A DNA stretch of 64,000 nt from a virus: IMG/VR virus record IMGVR_UViG_3300031963_000050, positions 1-64,000 of that record; one strand, 5' to 3'. Position 1 is the first letter of the stretch; every line of letters begins with the position of its first letter. The notes under the pieces are model-generated. The model ran no database searches. It saw only the letters and a program-made list of their open reading frames with translations, and was not told the DNA's origin. A program made the translations under genes and the position numbers. Below are positions 30,428-39,229 of the stretch, piece by piece.

Positions 30428-33400
30428 TCACATTTCATTAAACTTGTTTCGCAGCCAATCCCATTCATAGCTTAATTTGATCATGTCAAAGTCACCGCCA
30501 ACATCATCATAGTATTTTTCTGCATCTAACGCACCCTTAATGCTGTACTCTGCGAAATTACCTTCCCCTTTAGTAAGCCAGGCATCAAGGCGATATTTGG
30601 CTATATCATCAGAATCCGCTTTAAGCTTGATAACTTCTCTAAATGCAGTGCGCCACGTTGAGAACTCGTCAGTATTGTAGTTTGCTGTTCCTGAAATCAA
30701 TGGCACTACTTCATGCTCGTCATCCAATGTAAAATCAAGACCTTTGCCTTCATTAGCAAGTGTGAGCTTCTTGTTATATGCGATCATTGCTTGGTGACCG
30801 TAGGTTAATCCGTTAACTGGATTCTTTGCATAGAAAATATAATGCTTAGGAGCCTGCATTCTATCGGGTTGCCAGTTCCAATCAAACTTAGGGTTGACTT
30901 TAAGCTTAGCAAAGACCGTGAACATCCAAGTCGTTTCGCTAGCCTCTGCTGCTGCATGATAAGCAGCAACACGACCGTTAATTCCATCTACCCTAACAAC
31001 TCTATTGGGGAGATCCTTAGTAACATCTAACAAGTATTGATAGTTTTCGTCGGCACCTGTTTCGCCGTTACTTAGGTATACGATATCTAATGGCTTAGAA
31101 GTTGCTAACTTAGGAGCACGCTTAATGTATGGATATTCATACAATTCTTTCTTAACATAGTCCTTAGCTTCGACAGGCACAACAATACGAGTTGCACCAG
31201 TACTAGTAACATAGATATTCTTAGTATCGCTAGACCAAAGATTCATCGGCTCAATATCAACCTTAGGTACATCAGTGTTATCATAGGTAACTAGTGTTGC
31301 GTATGGGAAATCAATAATCTTATTAATAGCAGTAGAATGCGTGTCATCATTAACAACAATCACTGGTTCGGGCAATCTTTCTGCCCTAATAGTCATGTTG
31401 TAGTTTACCTTATTGAAGCTTTCTAGTAGTTCTAGATCACTGATAACTTCTCTAGCCTTGTTAACATCTACGAAGAAAGTATCACCGAACTTCTGCGTTC
31501 CACTTGGGAAAACATGTAGCTGGTCTCTTGCAAACGGATCACACACATATGAGAAATCAAAGTTCGTATAGTCACATACACTTGAGCAAATCCAAATGTA
31601 ATGATCCTTCTTTTCTTGCTGCTTACTAATAATTTCCTTGAAGGTTTCTAGGTAGCTCTCTTGATAAGGAATTACCGTAATCGTGTTGTCAGATACCTTA
31701 CTCTGCAAAAATGACACTACATCACTTGTTTCCTTGTTAGCATGGTCAATAACTACAATATCATGGACGCACTGTGTTGCCTTAGTACGAATATCCTTCA
31801 CAAAGTTCAAGTTGGATAGATGTTCAATAATCTTGACATACCTGGTATCTTCGGGGAATGTTTCGCAGTTAACCATGAACGTTGTTCCCCAATGGCTCCA
31901 CTGAGTACCAAACACTTGAACCATCTTCATCTGCCAAGGATTAGGATAGTAATCAAAGTTAAAGTCGCTATAGTCTAGTTCACTATTAAGAACCCAAATC
32001 AATTCAGTGCTTGCTTTCTTAGTGCAGCGATTGATAGTATCAACCCAGCTATTAAGATAGCGAGTCTTTTGAATGCCAGGGAAACGTTCTTTAAGCTTCT
32101 CAAACCGCTCTTGTGATTCACTATTGCTTCTGTCAATAAAGAACATATCAGGCTTCTTGAATAGTTTAGCCAAAGTATCTTCATTTAGTTTTAAATCTTC
32201 TACAAACTTAAACTCGGTGTTACCTTTTAGATAATGCTCTGCGCTCACAAAATATGTCTGTGTTAGTTCTGATTCAGGAGAACCAAAAACATGAACATAA
32301 TCTAGTTCATAGGCAACTTCCACAGTAGTTGGGCGCCAGCTAAAATCAAAGTGTGAATAGTCAATGTTCTTTCGCATTGCCCAAAAGATTTCTTTTGGAT
32401 GCTTATTGATTAACTCTTCCAAGCTGGTTTCAATATAATATTGACCCACACTAATATCAGATGAACCTAAAAGTTCTACCCGCTCAAGATATACAATCTC
32501 TCCGTTGTTGCTAGGCGTGACATATCTAGGACCGTCGTTGTTATCTAGCTTAGTACCAAACTGATAGATGTAGGGCGGGGCCATCGGATGTGGTGCCCAA
32601 CTAAAATCAAATCGTCTAACATCTACCCCGTCTGGTATTTCCCAGTTGACTCGGCTTGGAAGAGTATTTGCCTTTACAGTATCAATGTATTTGTATTCCG
32701 TTGCACCAGGCATTCGGTAAACAGGTCCTCCCCTGTCATTCCATTGTGTCCCAAACTCATATATGTATGGAGGGGAATTGGGATGAGGAACCCAGCTAAA
32801 ATCAAAACTTGAAATATCAATATTATTCGGAATGTCCCAATTGGTTTTATCAGGTAATGTTTTAGCTTTAATTTCTTCAATGTACTTGTATTCTGTTGCC
32901 CCTTTGACGATATACCTAGGTCCGCCCCTGTCATTCCACACCGTTGCAAACTCATAGATGTAGGGAGGACTTTTGGGATGAGGCACCCAGCTAAAATCAA
33001 AACTTGAAACGTCAATGTTACTAGGAACTTCCCAATTTGTCATGTTGGACTTCAAATGTGCAGTAATATTTTTCACATATTTTATTTCGGTAGCACCATC
33101 TACCCGATATTCTACAGTGGGCATTTCTTCTGCTGAGTAATATTGGTTACCGAAGATATAGATATAGGGAGGAGACATTGGGTTAGGTCTCCATCTAAAA
33201 TCAAACTTATCTTCGTTTATTGGATATAATAAAGTAAACTTAGACTTGTCAACTTTAAGTTTAGCGGTTACATCACTGACATATTTCTTTTCTGTCGCAT
33301 TAGGAGTACGATATTCTACAGTGGGATAAATCTCACCCGAATAACGTTGGTTACCGAAAACATAGATATAAGGCTGGTCAGTTGGATTAGGTACCCAACT

Positions 33401-35380
33401 AAAGTCAAAACTGTCTTCATCAATTGGTTCATGAATTACCCAGTTAGTCATATCTACATCTAACGTAGCTACGATATCATGAATGTATTTTACCTGAGTT
33501 GCGCCTTCCATTCTATATTCAATAGTAGGACACTCTTCGGCAGGATACTGCTTGTTACCAAATACATAGATATATGGCTCTTCGGTATCGTCTGGGTGCC
33601 ATGAGTAATCAAAGTCTTTAATGGGATAATTTTCTACCCAATAGTAATCATGTGGGTTGGATAAGCGCATTGCTTTTATAATACGAGTATCTACATATTT
33701 TACCGGGCTTGAATTATCAGCGCCCGAAGTAATATATTTAGGACCACCTGTCTTCTGCCATTGAGTACCGAACTGGTAGATATATGGCTGATCTTCTGCA
33801 TGTGGATGCCAGCTAAAATCAAAGCTGTCTACATCAATCTCAGTAGCATCATATACCCAATTATTCATATCTACGATTGCAGTAGCAACCTGATCTTCTA
33901 CATACTTGACCTCAGTTGCTCCATCAACTGTATATACAGGTCCGCCGCTGAATGCCCACTGAGTAGAAAATACATAAACATAAGGAGGACTAGAACTATC
34001 TGGATGCCATGAAAAATCAAATCTATCAATATCAATATTGTTAGGAATCGCCCAACCTTTGTTTGTAGGAAGTCTTTTAACTCTTTGAAAATCCACATAC
34101 TGTTTCTCCGTAGCTCCCGGTACTACGTACTGAGGGCCGCCGGTCTTCTGCCATTGTGTTGCGAACTCATAAATGTACGGGGGTGCCGTGGGGTTTGGCT
34201 CCCAACTAAAATCAAATCCAGTAGCGTCAACATCATCAGGGACTACCCAATTATCCATGCATGGCTTGCGAATAGCACGCTCTGTCATATATTTGTATTC
34301 TGTGGCTCCTGGAACGACAAACTGAATAGATATCTTTTCTTCTGGACTATTCCATTGATTACCCCATGCATAGATATAGGGAGGACTTGTAGGATTAGGG
34401 CGCCAGCTATAATCAATACCATAACTGTCTTCTAAATGCTCAAACAATTCCTTCTTGGGAGCTAATTTAGCCGTAATATCATTGACATACTTAATTTCTG
34501 TAGCATTAGGGCAACGATATTCAAGTGTAGGCATGATTGTGCCATCGTATTGTTCGTTACCAAATACATAAATGAATGCTGGTTCTCTTGGGTCAGGACG
34601 CCAGCTAAAGTCAAATGAATCTTTTACAATATCCTCAAGAATAGTCCATCTATCTTGTTCAGGTAAAACAGGGACAAGTTCTGATAGATATTTTATATCA
34701 GTTGCGTTCGGAGCATGATATTCAAGTGTGGGCTGTAGTCTTCCGTCAACATACTTGTTACCCCAAACATAGATGAATGGTGGATCCAATGGATTTGGTC
34801 TCCATGACATATCAAATCTATCTTTGTCAATTGCCTGATGTTCTACCCAACGATCATATTCAGGTACTAACTCTGCAATCGTGTTCATATACTTTTCTTG
34901 AGTAGCGCCAGGAACACGATACTCTAATACATGCTTGATTTCTGTTGGGAAGAACTTACAACCCCACTTATAGATATAGGGAGGATCAGTTGGGTCAGGA
35001 TGCCAACTAAAGTCAAACTTACTATAGTTGATTAAATCAAGCTCGACCCATTGGTCGGTCTTTTCGTTTTTACGAATGACCGGATCTACATCATTGCGAT
35101 AGACAATAACATCACTATGTTCCTTGGGACACAACCATGTGCCACTGTCCTTTTGATGCTGACTAGGCCATACGTTATTGTGATCTTCTGCCCAAACGTC
35201 TTCGTCAGGCAAAAATTCAAAATCAAAGTCCCAATCAAAATTGCGATAGTCAGAGAACTCATTAATGATCCAAAAGTCACGAGTAGTGGCTTTTAGTCTA
35301 GCATCTTGTAGATTCTCTGCAAACTGTTCTCTAGGATGAACGTTGGGCTTTTTACCAAAATAGAATACGTCTCTAAGCAT
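30428..35380 (-). CDS. giant tandem-repeat protein with GT-like C-terminal domain
   Basis: A 1,650-residue protein. From about residue 120 to 1,050 it holds 13 clear copies of a 60-75-residue unit with the core FDFSWxPxPxxPPYIYxFG, then 'P.Y...GATE.KY'. Three weaker copies follow (FDFSWRPTT, FNFDYYPNP, FDFSYVCDP). The last ~250 residues form a different domain with DIVYLSNGETG, RVDGINGR and AAYHAAAEASETTW, which matches the N-terminal part of the 316-residue protein at 47541 (DCIYLSYDEP, RVDGVKGSDAAHKAAGEASET). In that C-terminal domain FDWNWQPDR..KHYIFY corresponds to the repeated core. The protein therefore looks like a stack of half-domains from a GT-A-like glycosyltransferase. A late-like octamer is 6 nt before the ATG. 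It may bind or modify glycans on the virion; that is inference. Confidence 0.6.
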   Translation of the reverse strand: MLRDVFYFGKKPNVHPREQFAENLQDARLKATTRDFWIINEFSDYRNFDWDFDFEFLPDEDVWAEDHNNVWPSQHQKDSGTWLCPKEHSDVIVYRNDVDPVIRKNEKTDQWVELDLINYSKFDFSWHPDPTDPPYIYKWGCKFFPTEIKHVLEYRVPGATQEKYMNTIAELVPEYDRWVEHQAIDKDRFDMSWRPNPLDPPFIYVWGNKYVDGRLQPTLEYHAPNATDIKYLSELVPVLPEQDRWTILEDIVKDSFDFSWRPDPREPAFIYVFGNEQYDGTIMPTLEYRCPNATEIKYVNDITAKLAPKKELFEHLEDSYGIDYSWRPNPTSPPYIYAWGNQWNSPEEKISIQFVVPGATEYKYMTERAIRKPCMDNWVVPDDVDATGFDFSWEPNPTAPPYIYEFATQWQKTGGPQYVVPGATEKQYVDFQRVKRLPTNKGWAIPNNIDIDRFDFSWHPDSSSPPYVYVFSTQWAFSGGPVYTVDGATEVKYVEDQVATAIVDMNNWVYDATEIDVDSFDFSWHPHAEDQPYIYQFGTQWQKTGGPKYITSGADNSSPVKYVDTRIIKAMRLSNPHDYYWVENYPIKDFDYSWHPDDTEEPYIYVFGNKQYPAEECPTIEYRMEGATQVKYIHDIVATLDVDMTNWVIHEPIDEDSFDFSWVPNPTDQPYIYVFGNQRYSGEIYPTVEYRTPNATEKKYVSDVTAKLKVDKSKFTLLYPINEDKFDFRWRPNPMSPPYIYIFGNQYYSAEEMPTVEYRVDGATEIKYVKNITAHLKSNMTNWEVPSNIDVSSFDFSWVPHPKSPPYIYEFATVWNDRGGPRYIVKGATEYKYIEEIKAKTLPDKTNWDIPNNIDISSFDFSWVPHPNSPPYIYEFGTQWNDRGGPVYRMPGATEYKYIDTVKANTLPSRVNWEIPDGVDVRRFDFSWAPHPMAPPYIYQFGTKLDNNDGPRYVTPSNNGEIVYLERVELLGSSDISVGQYYIETSLEELINKHPKEIFWAMRKNIDYSHFDFSWRPTTVEVAYELDYVHVFGSPESELTQTYFVSAEHYLKGNTEFKFVEDLKLNEDTLAKLFKKPDMFFIDRSNSESQERFEKLKERFPGIQKTRYLNSWVDTINRCTKKASTELIWVLNSELDYSDFNFDYYPNPWQMKMVQVFGTQWSHWGTTFMVNCETFPEDTRYVKIIEHLSNLNFVKDIRTKATQCVHDIVVIDHANKETSDVVSFLQSKVSDNTITVIPYQESYLETFKEIISKQQEKKDHYIWICSSVCDYTNFDFSYVCDPFARDQLHVFPSGTQKFGDTFFVDVNKAREVISDLELLESFNKVNYNMTIRAERLPEPVIVVNDDTHSTAINKIIDFPYATLVTYDNTDVPKVDIEPMNLWSSDTKNIYVTSTGATRIVVPVEAKDYVKKELYEYPYIKRAPKLATSKPLDIVYLSNGETGADENYQYLLDVTKDLPNRVVRVDGINGRVAAYHAAAEASETTWMFTVFAKLKVNPKFDWNWQPDRMQAPKHYIFYAKNPVNGLTYGHQAMIAYNKKLTLANEGKGLDFTLDDEHEVVPLISGTANYNTDEFSTWRTAFREVIKLKADSDDIAKYRLDAWLTKGEGNFAEYSIKGALDAEKYYDDVGGDFDMIKLSYEWDWLRNKFNEM

Positions 35381-35386
35381 ATACTT

Positions 35387-35394
35387 TACTTATG
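35387..35394 (-). promoter_or_regulatory. late-like promoter CATAAGTA, 6 nt before giant gene ATG
   Basis: Two mismatches to TATAAATA. It overlaps the stop of the carbamoyltransferase gene. Confidence 0.4.
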
Positions 35395-36880
35395 AGCAGA
35401 CTTTTACTCCATAGAGTTTTTCAAATCTATCAGCATCATTACGATCATTAACCATGGGTTCTCCACGAATGTTCAATGACGTATTCAAAAGCATTGGGCA
35501 GCCGGTTTCTTTATACCAGGCTTCTAGTAGTTTTCTAATTCCTGATCCGTCATTCGGGACAGTCTGAACACGAGAAGTCCCGTCATGATGAACGATAGCA
35601 GGAAATAAGTCAGGAAGCCTACAAGTAGCGATGACTTGCATATACCTACTGTCACTCCACCCGCTAGGCATATCAAAGTAATCAGTAACCAGCTCCTCCA
35701 AAATGACTGGCGCAAACGGGCGGAACTTCTGTCTTCGTTTAATGTCATTAACTTTGTCCTTAATTTCAGGGCCGCGAGGGTCTGCTAGCAGGCTTCGATT
35801 ACCTAATGCACGAGGGCCAAACTCCGCCCTGCCACTAGCGACACCTACCATCTTGTTACTATATAATTCTTTGATGATGCTGTCAACCGGATAATCACCT
35901 TCAATGTCAAATCCTAAGAAAGCATCTGTCCAGTTGATCTTCTTGCCATAGCCCAACGCTGCTGCGCCTAAGCTATTACCTGCATCACCTGGGTTAGGCA
36001 TGATCCAAATGTTTTCGTAATACTTACCCAGTAGTCTGTTGGCAAGACAATTGAGAGCAACGCCGCCGCCATATACGAGATTGTCGCTACTACCTAGCTT
36101 CTTAGCCTTCTTCATTACTGTTTCTATTAGCTGTTCAACAACAGCCTGTGCAGATGCAGCAATATCCATTTCGTCTGCATCCTTTAGAAACTTTTCATCA
36201 ACTCCGATGTGTAGGTTATCTTTCAAAACAATCTCATTAAAGTTACTGAATAATCGTTGCATTGAGATATCATATACTGGCTTACCATATGCAGCCATAC
36301 CCATCAGAATATATTCTTCGTCTAGTGGGCGCAAGCCTACTCGTGCTGTCATTGCAGAATAGAAAAGACCAATTGAGTCAGGATACTTGCGTCCCCAAAT
36401 CTTCTTGTACTTTGCTACACCGTTCTTATCGTAAGTTGCATCCCAAATACTAATAGTATCTAGTTCACCGATAGCATCAATAACAACTACTGTAGCATCT
36501 TCATATGGACTTGTTTGGAATCCTGCTGCGGCGTGACATAGATGGTGATTGTGCGTCTTTACTCTACCTTTATGAGAGTGTTCGCCCGTGTTTAACGCAT
36601 ACAATGAAGAACCGATTAACTTGTCCCAGCCAAATGGTCCTAACTTTTGCCCTGCATATAGTTGACGGATTGCCTTAACATAAGGGCGTTCATAGTAATG
36701 CACTTGAAAATCATTGTTGATATAATTTAACGCATCATCAACAATGCCCAAGCACAAGTCACTATCATGCTTTTTCTTGCTATATCGTTCGCTGTGCCCA
36801 GCAAAAAGAATATTGCCATTGTTATCAATGACACTTAAACCGGCATCATGGAAGCCGCAACTAATGCCTACGTAGTTCAT
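35390..36880 (-). CDS. NodU/TobZ-family O-carbamoyltransferase
   Basis: A 496-residue enzyme that should transfer a carbamoyl group from carbamoyl phosphate, via carbamoyl-AMP, to a sugar hydroxyl. The N-terminal ASKHA-type domain starts VGISCGFHDAGLSVID and has HNHHLCHAAAGF (metal-binding His set) near residue 110 and VVIDAIGE. YGGGVALNC and PGDAGNSLGAAA follow near 270-305. The C-terminal YrdC-like domain has GRAEFGPRALGNRSLLADPR near 350-370 and FRPFAPVI. All main motifs are intact. NodU-type enzymes occur in T4-like cyanophages. It forms part of the glycan island and is coupled by ATGA to the 34-residue gene upstream. Confidence 0.9.
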   Translation of the reverse strand: MNYVGISCGFHDAGLSVIDNNGNILFAGHSERYSKKKHDSDLCLGIVDDALNYINNDFQVHYYERPYVKAIRQLYAGQKLGPFGWDKLIGSSLYALNTGEHSHKGRVKTHNHHLCHAAAGFQTSPYEDATVVVIDAIGELDTISIWDATYDKNGVAKYKKIWGRKYPDSIGLFYSAMTARVGLRPLDEEYILMGMAAYGKPVYDISMQRLFSNFNEIVLKDNLHIGVDEKFLKDADEMDIAASAQAVVEQLIETVMKKAKKLGSSDNLVYGGGVALNCLANRLLGKYYENIWIMPNPGDAGNSLGAAALGYGKKINWTDAFLGFDIEGDYPVDSIIKELYSNKMVGVASGRAEFGPRALGNRSLLADPRGPEIKDKVNDIKRRQKFRPFAPVILEELVTDYFDMPSGWSDSRYMQVIATCRLPDLFPAIVHHDGTSRVQTVPNDGSGIRKLLEAWYKETGCPMLLNTSLNIRGEPMVNDRNDADRFEKLYGVKVCS

Positions 36881-36981
36881 CTGTAAATATGTGGATCTCT
36901 TTTTTTAAGCTCTTTGATTCTTTTTCTATATAGAATCTCGCGCCTAACTTTGTTGATAAGGTTCTTGATAATTTTAATCAT
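36877..36981 (-). CDS. 34-residue basic protein coupled to the carbamoyltransferase
   Basis: A 34-residue protein, MIKIIKNLINKVRREILYRK to KRDPHIYR, with an amphipathic basic helix and the ending KKRDPHIYR. Very short proteins ending in a similar '(K)KRDPFIYK' sit near carbamoyltransferase genes in T4-like cyanophages, as far as I recall. The stop overlaps the next ATG as ATGA, and a late octamer AATAAATA lies 22 bp upstream, so it is a real small gene rather than noise. Function unknown. Confidence 0.6.
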   Translation of the reverse strand: MIKIIKNLINKVRREILYRKRIKELKKRDPHIYR

Positions 36982-37003
36982 AGTTGTTTCCAATAGTAGT
37001 CAG

Positions 37004-37011
37004 TATTTATT
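37004..37011 (-). promoter_or_regulatory. late promoter AATAAATA
   Basis: One mismatch to TATAAATA, 22 bp upstream of the 34-residue gene that precedes the carbamoyltransferase. The 36982-37033 gap holds nothing else apparent. Confidence 0.6.
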
Positions 37012-37033
37012 GGGTATTATGCTACCATTTTTA

Positions 37034-38038
37034 TTAGTTGTACCCAAATCTATATTGGTCTAGTGCGTCAAACAATCTAGCCTCTAACACTGTAGCGTAT
37101 TCTTCCATATCTATTACTTGCTTTAGATCATAGCAGTATGGATGCTCAAACAAATAGTGTGCAGAACTGATAAAGCGGTCTTTGTCATTGTCTACTTCAA
37201 CGGTGCACCACTTTTTATAATAGCCCGAATCAAGTACAACATTCATGAACTCTGATAATTCAACTGTGCCCGAACCCAAATCATATAGCACACTGCTAGC
37301 AATAGTGCCAAGTTGCGGGGCGATATTTAATGCATCCACTCCTGTATCTTTACGCAACTTTACCTGCTCAACATCAAGATAGTCTGCATTATGTTCCTTG
37401 AACATATAGCCATTTTGATGAATGACGTTGATAAGCTTCTTGGTCTGTTCAATGTTGAACGTACCAACTTGAGTTTGCTTAGTCAAGCTTCCTGTCTGAG
37501 ACACTACATAGCGAAGATTGTTCTGCCAAGGCTTGACATATTCTAGTTGAATGTTCAACATATTCAATGTTTCAGTGGTGTTGCCCGTATTGTCTTCGGT
37601 GCCAAACTCAAACATAATATTTGGATTCAGTTCCATTGCATAGGAAAACAACTTCTCGGCAACATATTGCTGCTTGTTCGGTTCTACTCTGCTTACGTCA
37701 ACGTGAATGAGGTCAAAGTTTGCATCAATGTCGGCCTTGATTGTATTCAAGCATCGCACTAACGCTGCTTCTAGTTCTAGACCATTATCCATATCGCTGA
37801 AATAAGGACCGCAATGGTCTCTACACAATAATACCCTATTAGGATTATAATGTTCATGATTGAACACTAGCTCCGATAGTTCTTTGGTATTCATTGCGTA
37901 CCCACTATCGTAATCTGCTTGATTGCGACTAGCGATAATCATTAGTGGATGATCGTGCGAGTGGCTATAGTTGAGGCATAGCTCAACTATCTCTTTGCTC
38001 ATTGGACCCACACCTAATTTAAACTGTTTCAAGTCCAT
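37034..38038 (-). CDS. GatZ/KbaZ-like class II aldolase homologue
   Basis: A 334-residue TIM-barrel protein resembling the GatZ/KbaZ subunits of tagatose-1,6-bisphosphate aldolase. Family landmarks: ASRNQADYDSGYAM near residues 36-49 (family: cNQv..dGGYtGm), LLCRDHCGPYF near 71-81 (family: LGGDHxGP) and FKEHNADYL (family: lKegpaltF). Several usual residues are changed (Gly to Cys/Arg in the GGDH block), so it may catalyse a related aldol reaction. It lies between KdsC- and AroE-like genes and a carbamoyltransferase, suggesting synthesis of an unusual sugar. Confidence 0.7.
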   Translation of the reverse strand: MDLKQFKLGVGPMSKEIVELCLNYSHSHDHPLMIIASRNQADYDSGYAMNTKELSELVFNHEHYNPNRVLLCRDHCGPYFSDMDNGLELEAALVRCLNTIKADIDANFDLIHVDVSRVEPNKQQYVAEKLFSYAMELNPNIMFEFGTEDNTGNTTETLNMLNIQLEYVKPWQNNLRYVVSQTGSLTKQTQVGTFNIEQTKKLINVIHQNGYMFKEHNADYLDVEQVKLRKDTGVDALNIAPQLGTIASSVLYDLGSGTVELSEFMNVVLDSGYYKKWCTVEVDNDKDRFISSAHYLFEHPYCYDLKQVIDMEEYATVLEARLFDALDQYRFGYN

Positions 38039-38504
38039 TAATCACTCTTTCAATATATAAACATGCGTCAAGTACAGCACCATTTGCAGCATCACTAGGT
38101 GTGACATAATTAGCACTATTTCTTGCTTCAATTCTAGCAGTTTTGGGGGCAATACCGAGTGCTACCCGCTCTAATATGGGAGCATCGTGGTAACCATCAG
38201 CAATATATGCAGTTGTGTTGAAATCACAATTACTTACAAACCAGTCAAATCTAGATTCTTCCGGAACCAAAACTAACTGATCATCACGAAACTTCCAATC
38301 TTTGACGATTCTTGCGTAAGTGATATCAAAGCCAGTCTTGTCCGCAGTGATAAAAGTAATATCACTGATATACTTAGTTACTAGTTTAAGACCATCCTTA
38401 TCGTGTGGCCCAAAAATCTTGAAGGTTTTGCCTTCTATATTGTATAGTACATGCCCGGTTGTCAACACACCATCAATATCAATAACAAGTTTGTTTATAA
38501 TCAT
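38019..38504 (-). CDS. KdsC-like HAD phosphatase
   Basis: A 161-residue HAD phosphatase. The nucleophile/acid pair is D9-x-D11 in VIDIDGVLT; the Thr/Ser motif II is FITADK; GYHDAPILERV near 103 is motif IV. The last 40 residues (APKTARIEARNSANYVT, GAVLDACLYI) match the KdsC subfamily that dephosphorylates Kdo-8-P and nonulosonate-9-P. Small cap-less HADs of this type act as tetramers. It probably removes phosphate from the aldolase product. ATGA overlap with the AroE-like gene. Confidence 0.78.
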   Translation of the reverse strand: MIINKLVIDIDGVLTTGHVLYNIEGKTFKIFGPHDKDGLKLVTKYISDITFITADKTGFDITYARIVKDWKFRDDQLVLVPEESRFDWFVSNCDFNTTAYIADGYHDAPILERVALGIAPKTARIEARNSANYVTPSDAANGAVLDACLYIERVINGLETV

Positions 38505-39229
38505 TTAATTGCCACTTCGTTAAACTGTTCAACTGTAATTTTTATACCAGTGTATATTTCAAACTGCTTTACAAATTGATGTGCGTAAAAGTTCGTACCA
38601 GTTATGTACTTCACATGGCTTGCTAAGCATTGCTCGTATAAAACGGACTTGTTTAACGCTAAGTCAATTATACACGAGGTTCCTGCAGGAATCAACATTA
38701 ATGGAGAAACAAGTTCGCTCGTGCCCAAGCTAGTGCAATTTATTATGACGTTCGCTGGTTCATGCCTGTCATGCCAATTGTTGTTTTTTCTGCTATACAC
38801 GGTAACATCAAAATATTTATTGTCGTTTAGGTAACGATAGAACATTTGTCCCATAGACCCATCGCCTAATATTGATATCTTATCGTCAACTGATATCTCA
38901 GAAATGATACCCAACAATCCATATATGTCGCAGTTATATCCTACGGTATGTCCATTGTTTACCGTAACTGTATTGCAACTATTATATAGGTGAGCTTGTT
39001 TGTCTAATTCGTTACACAGATGGGTTACTGTGTTTTTATATGGCATACTCACACTGATGCCACACGTATCAGTATCGTTGACTAGGCGGTTAAACGTGTC
39101 ATTGAATTCATGTGGCTGGCAACCCAATGCTGTATAAGTTGCGTCAATACCAAACTTATTAAAGAACAGATTGTAGTAGTATGTTCCAGTTTTACCAGGA
39201 TACTGACTTAAGCTATAGAACTGCTTCAT
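38501..39229 (-). CDS. shikimate dehydrogenase-like oxidoreductase
   Basis: A 242-residue protein of the AroE fold. The substrate domain has GISVSMPYKNTVTHLC near residues 56-71 (family: vTxPhK; the catalytic Lys is present). NSCNTVTVNNG and GYNCDIYGLLG follow (family: N.T..N, GxNTDxxG). The NAD(P) domain has ILGDGSMGQ and INCTSLGTS. Together these suggest a shikimate/quinate dehydrogenase relative that reduces a cyclic or sugar-like ketone rather than feeding aromatic synthesis. ATG 39229 is chosen to match the family start; ATG 39250 is possible. Confidence 0.75.
   Translation of the reverse strand: MKQFYSLSQYPGKTGTYYYNLFFNKFGIDATYTALGCQPHEFNDTFNRLVNDTDTCGISVSMPYKNTVTHLCNELDKQAHLYNSCNTVTVNNGHTVGYNCDIYGLLGIISEISVDDKISILGDGSMGQMFYRYLNDNKYFDVTVYSRKNNNWHDRHEPANVIINCTSLGTSELVSPLMLIPAGTSCIIDLALNKSVLYEQCLASHVKYITGTNFYAHQFVKQFEIYTGIKITVEQFNEVAIK

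Noticed and set aside
30428-35380. CRISPR array suspected from periodic DNA repeats
   Set aside because: The repeats are about 200 bp, imperfect and in frame, and encode protein units; there are no short identical repeats with unique spacers.
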